Notes under the pieces: model-generated | The model's input: only the letters and a program-made list of their open reading frames with translations | Told to the model about the DNA's origin: nothing | Database searches by the model: none | Position numbers and translations under genes: made by a program | In this document: piece by piece, positions 33,776-46,095 of the stretch | Layout of the letters: every line of letters begins with the position of its first letter | Numbering within the stretch: position 1 is the first letter of the stretch | NCBI GenBank assembly: GCA_036417435.1 | Contig: CM070901.1 | Coordinates: 64,600,501 to 64,664,500 of the forward strand | Direction: 5' to 3' | Source: Inia geoffrensis | Lineage: Eukaryota > Chordata > Mammalia > Artiodactyla > Iniidae | DNA length: 64,000 nt

Positions 33776-35606
33776 GTCTTACTAGCACACAAATAAAAGC
33801 AGCAAACACTCTCATGTTGTTGAAATGCTAGGTTACCCACCTCAGGAAGCTGAGGGCAGGGTCAGGAGATAAACATAAGAACCTGAAAAATTAAATAACA
33901 AAAGATTTCAACCCCAACAGCATACTGGCTTTGAGCCCACTGTTTGCATCAGGACCCCTAAGTCCTTTTCCATCTCACTTCTACCCTGTGATGCTCTCAA
34001 GAATGTCAAATCTCAAGAGAACACAGGGGAAGAAGGTAGACCCCGAGGCATGCATGCTGTGCTCCTGCACGTGTGTGAAGGATGAGGCAGTGGGGTGTCC
34101 TTGCTTCTCCCTCTACCGTCCTCCCACCTCTGGGCCTCATCCACCTGAAACCCACCAGGAGAGAGGGACCCTACATGCCTCCAGTTGTCTAGTGAGCAGA
34201 TAATCACTTGCTCTCCCTCTCATGCAGCGAGATTTACATGTTAGGTGTATGAGGCCAGAGAGCTTAGGCGGGGGACACATTTTCCAAAGCTCCAAGAATG
34301 ATTTAAAAGCACTACAGGCTCAGTGCATCAAGCTCCAGGCTGGATACAGGTGCACTGGTGGCACCTGCCTTTACCTAACTGTTGGACTTCATCCTGTCTC
34401 CAGACCCCATTGCCTCATTGTCACAAAACCTGGCTCAAGTCCAGTGCCTTCCATTAGGGTTAGTCCTGTCAGCCTCGAGAGGTTCTGAAAGCTGACCATC
34501 ATAGGAGACAGTCCATGAATGAGAGTGTATGTGTGTATGTTCATATTCCTCATCGGGGAAGAGTGAAGGCAGTCAAGGATGCAGCTTGCCAAAGGTTCCC
34601 AAGCATCAGCATGTTATCAGATAATGTTCTGAAGGTCATCTGCAAAAGCCAAAGTGCAATTGAAGATCAGGATGCCCAAGGGAAATGGCTTTAGCAGCTT
34701 TCACTAGGAAAGGAAGATGGAGCAGAGCACAGCTCAGAGCCTTGCCACTAACTCACCCAACCTCCTCAACCAGCTGGAGGAAGCTGCATGCAGCCCTCCA
34801 GATTCCAGAACTTGGCTCAGGGCTACATAAGAGGATGGAGATGGTAGAGGGCAACAGTCGAGGTTTGAAAGAGATAACAGAGCTGGAGAATGTTTCATAG
34901 CTGCCAACATCCGGTTTCCCCTCTGTTCTTTCAAGGAACATCTGAGGAGGACAGGAGGCAGGTTTCTGAGTCAGGGTCTCTCCTTTTTTATTATTTGTCC
35001 ATGTGAACCAGAAGCTTTCAAACAACACTCAGCAAGTTTTATTGTCTTTTTCTGCATGGCAGGCAGAGATAGTTTCTGTAAGAGCCGTCACAATTAAAAT
35101 GGCACCTTAAGAGCATCTACATAGCTATAGAATTGAATACTAAAAGAAGTGAAACAGTTCAAGTGCACGAACCATGGTCCCCTCTCCCAACTCAAGCTCC
35201 TGCCTCTCTTCCCAGAAATAACTGACTTTTAAAATACTTCAGGTCTCCACAGGGAATCTGCTGGAGATGCAAAGAATGAAATGTAATAGGGTCTGCTTTG
35301 TGCTTGATCACCTCTCTGCCAGGGGGGACACGTAGTATTGGAAAGAATGACAGGTCACACAAAAAGCGCAGGGAAAGACCACCAGGGTGACATCCTGGGA
35401 CAGGCAGCTCTTCAGTGAGAAATCCTCCTCCAGAGCAGGGAGGGCTCTGCTAGGACCTACCAGGGCTGAACTGCAGCCGAAAACCCCATCTCCCCTGGGT
35501 GGATGTGCCTAAAAGTGGCTTTGGGCAGGTTTGCAATAAGCCAAAAAAATGTATGTCACACATATATTGAGCTGGGGCTGACACGTCAGGCATTGCTCAG
35601 AGCACT
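33776..35606. other. Unassigned stretch
   Basis: No family recognised. Moderate GC and no exon-like frame of note. Confidence 0.4.
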
Positions 35607-36080
35607 GTGTTAGTCAGGGTTCTCCAGAGAAACAGAACCCAAAGGTGATATATTGTGTGTAGGTATGTATGTGTGTATGTGTATGTATACATACATACAT
35701 ACATATATGTATACATATCTGTATACCATGTTTGAGAAGGGCATGAGAACCACACTCACCTTGATGCCAAATGTATTCTTCCCTGTTCCAATTGGTAACA
35801 GCAGTACTACCACCTAATCAGAGTCAATTACCTTTGTTTTTCTTTTCTTGCTGTCTGGTCTTTTGTCACAAAGAGTTTAAAGTGTCCAGATAGCAGCTAT
35901 AGCTTATAGTCCAATGAGAATAGCAATTCTCCTGGAGGAAGCATTTCTTCATTGTGAATTAGACTTCCAACCCACAGAGACTAGAGTTATGGGAATGGGA
36001 TATACACATCCCCTAAGTCCGTCACTGGGAGTGATGGAAGTAGGTTCACTTTGACTTCTACACTTTGGTCTCAGATTCAT
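35607..36080 (-). repeat. Probable inverted LTR of the ERVL-like element
   Basis: The outer edge is clear at the 'tgttagtcagggttctccag' motif. The inner edge is not visible and is estimated from usual LTR length. It contains a GTAT/TACA microsatellite at about 35655-35735. Confidence 0.45.
35655..35735. repeat. GTAT/TACA microsatellite
   Basis: 'gtatgtatgtgtgtatgtgt' followed by 'acatacatacatacatat', partly self-complementary. Confidence 0.9.
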
Positions 36081-37975
36081 GTGCTCTACATATCAGGGAC
36101 TTAGCACAGGAATGGTCATTGATTTAAGATGCATAGTATATTCTGAAAGATGAGCCCTATCATTTCAGGGTATCATCTCCAAGCTGGTGCTGTCTTCAGG
36201 TATCCATTTTATCACTCTGACATGCTAGCAGCATCTGGATGGTGCTGCATATCATAGAGAAAGTGAAACTCGTGGTCATGTGCTCACTGTCACCCTTCCT
36301 TTGCTATAAAGTGTGTTCCTTGGTATGATGTGATATTATGTAGACTCCTGTGTCAGTGGATCATATGCTTTAGAAGCCCTCAAAGAGTGGTACTAGCTGA
36401 GGTTTTGAAGGTAGGTAAGACAAACTCAAATGTGAAATATCTGTTGATTCTAATCAAGATGAATTATTGCTCTTACAGAGTAGAAAGGATCCCATGTTGC
36501 CAAGTTGCTACCAAGTGGTTGGTTTGTCTTCTTGGAATGGTGCCACCTTGGTGAGGGAGGGGCTCAGTTTGGTCTGCATTGCTGCATGGACACTTGACAA
36601 TTGCAATAGCTAGATTAGGCTTGGTGAGTGGGAAAGCCATGCATGTTTCCTGTCACCATGAACATTCCATTATGCGTCCATTGTGCTGGCACTGGGGTGA
36701 CCAGTGACAAAAACAGGCTGAGTCATTCTGTCCACGTGGTTGCTTAGTGCCTCTTCTGTGAGGGATGTTGTCTGGGGCATTAAATAAGGGATGCAAAGGT
36801 CTTCCTTCTTTGTACTCACTCCCATACGTCCATCCACCGTATGTCCTCCCCAGGTCTCTTTGTCTCTGATCTTGAAATCTTTCTTCTTCCAGGCTCCTGT
36901 ACCATTAGCCAGGGAACAACAGATGTTTCAGAAGCTTGCACTTGATCTTCATTGCACAAGCTTTTACACCACAGTCTTAGGAAGCTTGTGAGGTTTCTAT
37001 CAACTACCAAATATATATACTCCAATTATTCTAATTCCCAGGGACTGAGGAAATTACCAAGTGTGAGTCCACGGACCTAGTGAATGTACTGTGAGCTAGA
37101 CCTAGGACCCCTCCTCTAACAACAGACCATGATGATTATCTGGGTCCCAGATATCACTGTCAACTTGGCACCTGTGTCAAGCAGTCTTCAAAATGCTTGG
37201 GCAGTCCTCTTCCCCCAGTATATGCTTACCTGAGTAAATGGCCAGGGACCTTTTGGTGAAGGAATGGGAAAATCATTACCATATACACATACTATAATAT
37301 TTATAGGGTCTTTCTACCTGGGCACCCAGCCTTTCTGTTAATGGGTTCTGGATCTGAAAACTGACTCACATCTGGAAGCTGGGTAACCGACCTTGACTTT
37401 TAATTAGGGTGCCTGCCCTCAGTCTTCTGACCATGTATCCTTGGTTTCTTTGACTATATAGATTAAGCAGTGTTCTTATTGGCTGTCCATTTTTCTTGCC
37501 CCTAGAGATGTCATGCTTTACTATGCAACTCCATGGCCCTCTAAGAGTGTGACTCACTGGCTGTATTCCAAGCTTGTCACTCATTATGATAATTATATCC
37601 AGGGTCAATGAGATGTGGTTATCCAGCTTCTAGGAGACCTCTAGGCATGAGCAGTTCACCATCTCCTGAGACAGCTTATTCCATCATTAGACATCCAATT
37701 TTCTGGAAATCCTTTCTTATGCAACAGAAATATGCTTCATGGGATTTCTATCCATGTGGCCACAGCTTTAGGTATTTTCAGGTAGCTACCATGCAAATCT
37801 TCTCTCTTATTTCCCTCACAATGACTAATTCCTCTTGCTTTGAGACTAATTTCAACAGAGTCAGACCTTCACATTTACCAGGAAAATCAGAATGCTCATC
37901 CTAGGTTATCTGGAGGGGAAAGAGAACAATGTGCCCCACTGAGGTGTGGCAACATAATAATAATATTATAATAAT

Positions 37976-38565
37976 AAACAGACAGCACATATGGAGTGTT
38001 TACTACGTGACAGGCCCTGTGCAAAGCACTTGACTCACATTATTCTCACAACAACCAGTCATTTATGCAACAAATATTTATTAAGCACCTAAATCATTCT
38101 AGAAACTGGAGATACAGCAGTAGAGAATACAAAAAAACCCTGCCCTTATAGAGCTTACATTCTAGAGGTGGGAAACAGGCAATAAATAAGATAATTAAGT
38201 GCTATATATAGTATGTTAGGTGTTGAGTGTTAAAGAGTATAATAAAACAAGGAAAGAAGACAGGAAATGACACATGGTTTGCAATTCAGAGATCATGTTC
38301 AAGAAAAGTCTCACTAAAAAAGTAACTGAGTGAAGACCTGGAGGAGGTAATAGAACGACCTTTGTGTTTACTGGGGAAGACCGTTCCAAGGAGAACAAAC
38401 AATATGGGCAAAGACCCTGAGGTAGGTATTATTATATCCATTTTACAGATGGTTAAATAACTTGCCCAACAGCCACTGCTTGAGGATGGAGCCAGAATTC
38501 AAAGTCAAGGTTACTTGACATGAGAGCTGGTACATTATACACCTGCCCAGTGACAGAGTGTAAGC
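37976..38565 (-). repeat. MIR SINE, inverted, split by an L2 fragment
   Basis: Left part (37976-38056): 'ggagtgtttactacgtgaca' to 'ctcacaacaacc'. Right part (38408-38565): 'gaccctgaggtaggtattat', 'attttacagatggttaaata'. Joining them across the L2 gives the expected MIR order. Confidence 0.75.
38057..38407 (-). repeat. L2 LINE 3' end, inverted, nested in MIR
   Basis: 'tgcaacaaatatttattaag', 'gagcttacattctagaggtg', 'gaagaccgttccaaggagaa' and 'gggcaaagaccctgagg' are antisense L2 3' landmarks. Confidence 0.8.
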
Positions 38566-38934
38566 GACCTTAGACAAACCAGAAATGTTCTATATTATAG
38601 ACGGTGACCCAAAGGCCTAAAAGAGGGAAGCAACTTGCTCAGATGAACACTTGTAGATAATGGCTGAGCTGAGACCAGAGGGCTCTCATTTCAAATGCAC
38701 CATCCCTGCCTCCAGAATCCAAACATTTATTCTCTGGCTAGAAATCTCTCCCAAACCAATGAATGAACTTGGCAAAATTTGGCAAAACAAAATCAATGTA
38801 TTTTACTGGGAGGTATTTTAAAGAGTCTTGTCTTGACCCAACAGCATAAACGATGTCTAGCTCTGATTCCTCTCATTGGCAGTGGGTAACGAGGCATAAT
38901 CCACAAAGTTAGATCCTTCTAAACTTGAAAACAG

Positions 38935-39122
38935 GCTCCATACTTTTCTCACTATGTGATCTTGGGCAAGTTATTAAGCATCTCTGACTCTCAGTATCAT
39001 CATCCATGGAACAAGGATAGAAATGTGTCTCAGGGATGTGGTAGGGATTAGATAAAATAATATGTATACAGCACCTTGCACAGTGAGTGGAATACAGGAG
39101 ATGCTCTAAATGCGTTCACTGT
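38935..39122 (+). repeat. MIR SINE
   Basis: 'gtgatcttgggcaagttatt', 'tggtagggattagataaaat' and 'acagcaccttgcacagtgag' in sense order. Confidence 0.82.
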
Positions 39123-39904
39123 CTTCTTCCCTATGAAATTAGTTGTATTTTCACATGCACAACTCTTGCTTTCTTAATGTATTATAATTTTATTGAGGGT
39201 TGAGAGATCATATATATAGGTACTCACCACATTTTATATTATATGGTGGTACATAGTGAATGCTTACAAGTGATTATTTGATTGCTGGATTAGTGGGGGA
39301 GAGAAAGAAGAGTGATTATTGCTTTGGGATTCTGTTGATGCAACAGTCATCTGGTTGCAACATGTGCCAGTCCACTGCTCACCATATTTGTTTGGGCCGA
39401 TGTGACTGACCGGAGGTATCCTCTTACTCCTTCAAAAGTCAGTATGTGTCATTCTGGAAGACAGACCACTATTCAGGTCGAGGAAGACATCTCTTCAGTC
39501 AAGAGAAGAGAAGTAGTTGTCAGCACCAGGACATCCCAGCCCTTAGTAGGTTCTTGCAATTTCCTGGTAAGAAGCAGAATTCCAGTTTAACTCACAATTT
39601 TAACACCCTCTACCCACACATCTTTCATCAGGACTGCTACCAAAGAGTCAAATTGACCGACTTCAGTTTTTATTTCTTTTGCCCACCCTCTGGCAAGATC
39701 TCAATAAGCAGCTAACCAGCTGAAAATAGGAGGAGAAGGAAAAGGCCTGGACCTAGATGATTCAGGAAATGGCTCATCAGCCATGCAAAATTGAAGTTAC
39801 TTTTTCATTCATGTAATGTGGAGAAAAAGGTCTCTGTGATAAATATTAGGAATAATTCAGTGGGGTAACTGTTTATAATTTCTTTTTTAAGAAAGAAAAA
39901 GTGA
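39123..39904. other. Unassigned stretch
   Basis: No repeat or exon recognised. Confidence 0.4.
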
Positions 39905-40105
39905 ATCATTTGTGTTGTCCTTTCCCGTACATTAGCTTGTTTAGTCCTCATAACAACCCTGTGAAGTAGTTATTATCACCCATGTTTTATAGATGAAGCA
40001 ACTGATCCCAGGAATATTAAATAACTTGCTTGAGATTATACAGCTGATAAATTGCAAACCCAGGACTTACATCGACGTGCTTTTAATTTGAGTCCAGTGG
40101 TTTTC
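39905..40105 (-). repeat. MIR SINE, inverted
   Basis: 'tagtcctcataacaaccctg', 'ttttatagatgaagcaactg', 'taacttgcttgagattatac', 'aaacccaggacttacatcga'. Confidence 0.83.
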
Positions 40106-42165
40106 CTCTGCACCTCATTTTTCTGCCTCCATTTCAAAAGGATTGATAAAGGATAGTCTCTCCTTTTATGAAAGGTCAATGAATGTGAAGAGGGAGCGTT
40201 ATACAACTATCTTCTCTTTTTGTGAATTGTACAGAGAACCCAGCTTTAATACAAACAGATTTTTTTTTAGAGAAAAAAAAATAGTTTTCAGAAGTTAATA
40301 ATGTATCTAATATCAGTTTGTACTTGTCTCTGAATAACTGAGAAGACCTCACAGACATGATGCTTCATCCCCAATAACTACGGAGAGGGGGAAAGGGTGT
40401 CAATGTTCCCATTTTGTGGCTACAGGATGAAGCAAAGCTGGGAAAAGAACCAGTAATTCTAACTTCTAGACTCATATATTAGCCAAGTTCAGCTTGACAA
40501 ACTTTTAAAAATAAATCAATCTATCAATAAATTGCCAAAACATTCATCATACACATACAGAGGAACAAATAATAAAAGAGAATAAGGAAAATAAATACTG
40601 TTGTGTTAGGGAGATAGAATTATGAAGAAATGTCCCCAAGTTTACATATTTTGTAATGACTTTATATTGTTTTATTATAATATAAAAGGAAGATATAAAG
40701 CAATCATTATATTCACTTTACTGGATGCTGTGAAAGTACCCATTTGTCCAGGGCTAGGGGTACTTCTTTCTATCAAATTCCCAACAGGGCAGTTGATTGA
40801 ATTGACGCCCTTGGAAGACAGATTTCTTCTGGGTCAGAAGTACCACTAACATCTTCTCAATGACATATTGTAGGTAGAATTGGTTCTCATGGAATTAGCA
40901 CCCCGCAGCTGAACAGTGATGGCCTCAGTTTCCTCTAGTACTCCTCAAAATGAGCAGTGATGTAGAACTTGACTTTTTGGACTAAAGTCTCTTTGAGCAG
41001 CTTTGGTAGCAAGGCTTTTCCCTGTGTTTTTATCTTAAAGGCTTGGAAGATTTTTCTTTCAATTATTTCAGTAAATTATGCCCAATTTGCTAACTTTTAT
41101 AATTTCTCATTTATTTCACTAGCTTTTCTAATTCCCCAAGTAGCTTAGAATGCTGGTGCTTAAGAGAGAGAAGAGTCAAACTTTCCTGTCTGCAGATGAA
41201 GAAACTGAGGCTTAGAGAATATACTTCTAAATTTAAAGTAAGAACATATCATACCACTTTGGAGCATAGCCTATATCACATTTTTCCAACTATAATTACA
41301 GGCTGCCCTGTAAAGTAAGTACAGCGGTTCTTCTCCTTGATATTACTGGTTTCCTCAATTATAATATTCATTAGTTCAGCAGAAAGCACTCTAGCTGTAG
41401 GTACTGAGGGCTTAAGAATAAACTTGAACTATGACGTTTTCACATTTTATAGTGAGAGACAGGCATTGCACATGTAAGAACTTACACATGGACAATTTCA
41501 GTAACCGGTTCCCATTTCACTTGTTTTCTTACAGGAGGATATCGTCCCATGACTTAAAAATCCGAAACAAAATTTATCAAATCAAAAGAAAAGGGAGTCA
41601 TCCCTGCCTCTTTTCATCTAGTGGAATTCCATAGCTTGAATATGGGTGATGCCTCCCCCAAATTTCTGCTAACTCATGTGGGAGTAAATGAGGTATGGCA
41701 TAGAAGAGGGGTGTCTACCTTTGCCTGTGCCTCTCTACCTGTATACACTTGAGTGTATGCTATATTTTACAGAAGAATTCGGGGCAGCCAAGGTTGGGCA
41801 GAATCACATTACCCAATACCCAGTTACTCAGTACTCAGCTCCCTGCCATTTTTCTAGGCTCCCTTTTTCCTCCCTTCTTCTTTCTACCTTTCCTCCTTCT
41901 TTCCTTTCTGCTATCCTGAGCACTCCAAAGTCATCTCCCTGTATGATAAAGAGCAGCATCTCCATTCGTCTTCACACTCACCCCATAACGCTGACACCTC
42001 AAAAGTCACTCTTCTTTTTCTCCAAAAAGATCATTCTCTCTTTAGTAGTTCCTGTTACAGTAATAAATATTTCCCCCATTGTGATACCTACAAGATGCTA
42101 GCCACTGAATGGGCCACAGAGGCAGACAGGACAAGGTCTAGGGAAGGTACAGTCAGAAAATAATT
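40106..42165. other. Unassigned stretch with a short inverted MIR piece
   Basis: Only about 41190-41245 ('gaagaaactgaggcttagag') is recognisable, as inverted MIR. The rest is AT-rich single-copy-looking sequence with no exon signal. Confidence 0.45.
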
Positions 42166-42167
42166 GC

Positions 42168-43020
42168 TGGGAGAAATATGCTGTGGAAAACAATTTGGCA
42201 GTTTCTCCAAAAGTTAAATATAGAATTATCAGACGACCCACAGCAATTCCATTCTCAGTATATATCCAAGAGAAATGAACACACGTCCAGACAGAAACTT
42301 ACTTATACATGAATGTTCGTAGGGACACTGTCATAATAATCGAAAGGTGGAAACAACTCAAATTCTCATCAACAAATGAATGGATGAATAAAATGTGGTA
42401 TAGCCACACAATAGAATATTATTCAGCTACGAAAATGGACAAAGTACTGATACTTGCTATGACATAGATGAACTTTGAAAACATTATGCTGAGTGAAAAA
42501 AGCCAGACACAAAATCTCACCTATTATATGATTCCTTTTATATGATATATCCGTAATAGGCAAATCCAGAGACAGAAAGCAGCCTAGAGGTTACCAGGTG
42601 ATGGGGGCGGGAGGAACAGGGAGTGATTACTTAATGGGTATGGGGTGTTTTTATAGGATGATGAAAATGTTTTGAACCTTGAGAGAGATGCTTGTTGTAC
42701 AACATTGTTGAATACTCTGAATACTTCCGCATTGTACACTTTTTTTTTTTTTTTTTTTGCGGTATGCGGGCCTCTCACTGTTGTGGTCTCTCCCGTTGCG
42801 GAGCACAGGCTCCGGACGCGCAGGCTCAGCGGCCATGGCTCACGGGCCCAGCCGCTCCGCGGCATGTGGGATCCTCCCAGACCGGGGCACGAACCCGTAT
42901 CCCCTGCATCGGCAGGCGGACTCTCAACCACTGCGCCACCAGGGAAGCCCACGCATTGTACACTTTTTAATGGCTATGTATGATATATAAATTTCACCTC
43001 AATTTAAAAACTACACATAC
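42168..43020 (+). repeat. L1M fragment (ORF2 end and 3'UTR), split by a CHR SINE
   Basis: Degenerate L1 ORF2 C-terminal sequence ('ggcagtttctccaaaagtta', 'atggatgaataaaatgtggt', 'aatattattcagctacgaaa') continues through 'attatgctgagtgaaaaaag' into the 3'UTR, then resumes after the SINE at 'cattgtacactttttaatgg'. No frame survives. Confidence 0.88.
42745..42951 (-). mobile_element. CHR-type SINE, short form, inverted
   Basis: A poly-T start, 'gcggtatgcgggcctctcac', and the end 'ccaccagggaagccca'. The 17-bp TSD 'cgcattgtacacttttt' lies at 42728-42744 and 42952-42968. It sits inside the L1M 3'UTR and is younger than it. Confidence 0.96.
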
Positions 43021-43169
43021 ACAAAAAAAAAAGAAAGAAAAGAGAGTCATGAAAATGAGGGTAGCCATTGAGAATTTCCCATGCTCTCCCTGCAGACTCT
43101 CAGGCAGTTTCCGGGAGTTGCCCCACTTTCTCAGGGGATGCACAGTGAGCTCTGTATTCAGGCAGCAGC

Positions 43170-43317
43170 ATCTCATGGACTTAGAGGCCTGGACTCTAGC
43201 TAGGCCCCATGTGCTAATTATTATCTGTGTGATTCTGAGAATATCACTTAATATCTCTGGTCCTCTGCCTCCTCTGTCAAAGAAAGGGGTTGGACTAAAC
43301 AATCTCTAAGTCACTTG
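43170..43317 (+). repeat. MIR SINE fragment
   Basis: 'ttatctgtgtgattctgaga', 'tctctggtcctctgcctcct' and 'ggttggactaaacaatctct' in MIR order. Confidence 0.65.
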
Positions 43318-43770
43318 GATTACATGAAACAGACTGGTTAATTTAAGCAGAAAAGGAATGAACCAGAAAGATATCAGTTGATTCACAGAACTTAGGGAAG
43401 GCTGGGTAATTAGTCTTGGAAAAAGATGCAACCAGGACAGTTTGGTGGGTGAGTTGAGGAGGGTGGAGGCTGATGGTGGGAGGAGTACAGTGTAGGGGAA
43501 GAGGTTTCATTGAAGCGCTGCTGCTAAAGCGAGTGAGCACCTAACACTCTCTCCTGTAGTTCTTTACTCAAGACCCAGAGCCCTAGGACAGAGGCCAGCA
43601 GGGTACATCCATGTGTGCAGATCTCAACCAAAGATAGCAGCCAACTTAATTAGAGCCTCAACAAGGCTGCCCATAATGGTGGAGAGGCTGTTACCAAGCA
43701 GAGGGGCAGATGCTGGGATGGAAAAAATAAAGACTTTTAGGACCTTTCTAGTTCTTTTCTTCCTCTTTCT
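43318..43770. other. Unassigned stretch
   Basis: No repeat or exon recognised. Confidence 0.4.
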
Positions 43771-43775
43771 TCCCA

Positions 43776-43925
43776 TTCTCCCTTCCTTCCTTCCTTCCTT
43801 CCTTCCTTCCTTCTTCTTTCCTTCCCTCCTTCCCCTCTTTCTTTCTCCTTCCTCCCTTCCTTCCTACCTTCTTTCCTTCCTTCCCTCCCTCCCTCCTCCC
43901 TCCCTCTCTCTCTGTCTCTGTCTCT
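43776..43925. repeat. (TTCC)n / GGAA microsatellite
   Basis: Pure TTCC units at about 43782-43812, then mixed TTCC/CCCT pyrimidine sequence and a TCTC/TGTC end. The long frames through it on either strand are artefacts of composition. Confidence 0.95.
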
Positions 43926-44700
43926 TCCCCCACCACCCCCAACTTTCTTTCTGGCTCTTGCAAATATCAACTGGCTTTTATGCTGTAGCAAGATTATATT
44001 TTAGGACATATCAGTGAGCTATTTCTCCCAGAAAAATTCCCATTTCTTTCCAGACTCCCAGGAAGATGAACTCATGGTGGGAAAAAGAAAGGGTTGCCCT
44101 GGCTGCAGCTGGGTACCAGAAAGCTGGAGAGCGGTAGTGCCCATAAGGATCAGAGCCAGAGAGGGCTGGGAGCATTGAGATTAGAGCAGATGGCTAGGAG
44201 AACAGTCCACCAAAGACCCCTAGGTACTGCTACTTGTCAGAGGGGTTTCCTTTCAGAGTGTTCCCATTAACACATTTTCTTGGCATTAGCCTATGGCTGC
44301 TGGGATGAGTGGCTTTTTTCCTTTTCCAAACTGTCCTTATCAGTAATGCAACAATAGCTAATTTAATTAGCTGACCTGAACGGCAGCCAGTTTGAGCTAA
44401 TTTGGTTTTGCTAGCTGCTCCCTGGTATGTACAGGACTGATAAGCATACTTCCCTCCAGACAAACAGTGGGGGCTTTGAGGGGGCAGAGAGAGGGTTAGT
44501 GGCTCCTCCAAAGTCTGTCCTACACCTGTGGGGTTTAGTGCTTGACCAAAGGCAAGTTATTCTTGAGTCACTATTCCCCAGAGGCCTGTCAAATTTGTCA
44601 GCAGAAAGAGGTAAAAAAGACAACCAGGAAATTGCAAAGGCAAGGTGCCCAGGATGAGCATGTTGGGGAAGAAAACATTCTCCTTAGCAGAAAGAACACT
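43926..44700. promoter_or_regulatory. Repeat-poor block with a palindromic homeodomain site
   Basis: No repeats recognised. At 44356-44372 there are perfect 8-bp arms AGCTAATT and AATTAGCT around one T. The core, TAATTTAATTA at 44359-44369, is a P3-type (TAATNNNATTA) paired-homeodomain dimer site. A SOX-like AACAATAG sits at 44351-44357 and another GCTAATT at 44396-44402. Enhancer function is inferred. Confidence 0.3.
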
Positions 44701-44800
44701 TGGCCAAAAAGATCTGGATCTCAGCCACTGATTGACCTTCCCCAAGTCAATCCACCTCTGTGTCTCAGCTACCCATGCATAATAATAATATGCAGGATAT
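44700..44800 (+). repeat. Probable MIR fragment ending in a TAA-rich patch
   Basis: 'ccttccccaagtcaatccac' and 'ctctgtgtctcagctaccca' have MIR order. An AT/TAA-rich patch follows at 44780-44842. Confidence 0.5.
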
Positions 44801-44964
44801 ATGCATAATATATATTATAATATAATATGAATAATAATTATCATTGCCCTACTTCCTTCACTGACGGGTTGTAGAACTCCAACACTATAATGAGATGAGA
44901 TTTCTTTGACACATATAAAGGACTATGCCAATGGGAAACGTTTTGGTAATTAGCACACTATTAG

Positions 44965-45085
44965 GAGTGTATTCTCTGTTTCTCAAGAACAAGAACCAAA
45001 TACTATTCCTCTCTGTGGCCCTAGCACTTGACATGTGCCTACACAGAGAAGGTGTTCAACATGTGTTTGTTGACTAAATGATAGA
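44965..45085 (+). repeat. L2 3' terminus
   Basis: 'ctgtggccctagcacttgac' followed by 'gaaggtgttcaacatgtgtt' and 'tgttgactaaatga' is an L2 3' end. Confidence 0.7.
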
Positions 45086-45589
45086 GAAATAGGGGTATGA
45101 GGAGATGGGTAGGCATAGTTTAAAGTTTGATTAGGTCAGTACACAACTAGCTAAAAATCATAAACTGTAAGCTTTCTTTTCAGTTCAGTATCTTAATCTT
45201 CTCCATCCCTGATAAAGGAAAACTGGTTCAGAAAGACACCACTGTTGATGTCAGATTTATGGTCACAGAAGAGCTGCTCTATCCCACCTGCACCTCTGTC
45301 CACCATCCCCACCCCAGGGTCTTCCAGAGTGACTGCCCCCACTAGTAGGTGAAGGACCACACCCAGAGCAGGCTTTTGTGTTTGCTTTGGGGTTCTTTTT
45401 TCTTTCAAATGCTGCCTTTCAATGGGATACATTGAATTATAATTCGCATCTATTCACAGGGAATAAATGGCGTATGCTTGAAATGAGCGGATTTGAAAAA
45501 GTTGGGACTAGGAAAGATCTAAATGATAATCTCCATTCGCATAACTTTAATATGCTTTCTGATATTGGTTTTCGGTCCAACCTATTTTT

Positions 45590-46095
45590 AACCATCTGGA
45601 CGACCGTGTTAACAACTTCGTCTTACTCCACACACTCCACTGGGAGATCACATCCATTCCCATGGCTTCCACAGCATCCATCCCGTATGCTGACAGCTCA
45701 CAAGCCTTTATCTTCAACCTTGACCTCACCCCTGAACTTAGTATGCAGGAACACAACTACCTGTTAGGAGTTTCCACCTGGATCTCCTCTTACACCTCAA
45801 AGCCAAGGTTCCCAAAATTGCCCTCATTATGTAGTTTGCAAAGTCTGTCTTAATTCTCTGTGTTTTTGAGTGGCTCACAGTTTGCAGACCATAACTCCAA
45901 CCTTTCCTTTATGCCTCCTTCTGGGTGTACAATGAGTTTATCAATTTTGACTTCTAAATATCCCTTCAATTCAGGTCTTTTTTCACCACTGAAATTATTT
46001 TATTTGTATCTTTCATCTTCTATCCCACTAAAAACAGGAATTTCTCCAAGGCAGAGATTCTGTGCATATCAGGCAAATAAGAAATGTTTGTCCAT
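45590..46095 (+). repeat. L2 LINE fragment
   Basis: 'tgctgacagctcacaagcct', 'cctcacccctgaacttagta' and 'tccacctggatctcctctta' fit a more 5' part of L2. 45880-46090 looks like a diverged 3' continuation. Confidence 0.5.

Larger units (their letters stand above)
35607..37930 (-). mobile_element. ERVL-like endogenous retrovirus remnant, inverted
   Basis: The left end at 35607 ('tgtgttagtcagggttctcc') reads as the inverted 3' end of an ERVL-class LTR. Beyond about 36150 the sequence resembles antisense ERVL pol, probably the integrase and RNase H side ('tgtgttccttggtatgatgt', 'ggtgccaccttggtgaggga', 'aggtctctttgtctctgatc'). LTR then pol from left to right is the order expected of an inverted ERVL, a group without env. 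No open frame survives and no right-hand LTR is seen. Assigned from memory of the family. Confidence 0.55.

Noticed and set aside
35013..35025. Direct-repeat or CRISPR-like spacing among short tandem words
   Set aside because: This is vertebrate nuclear DNA; no regular repeat-spacer array exists anywhere in the window.
43737..43991. Lys/Glu/Gly-rich minus-strand frames
   Set aside because: They are translation of the GGAA microsatellite.
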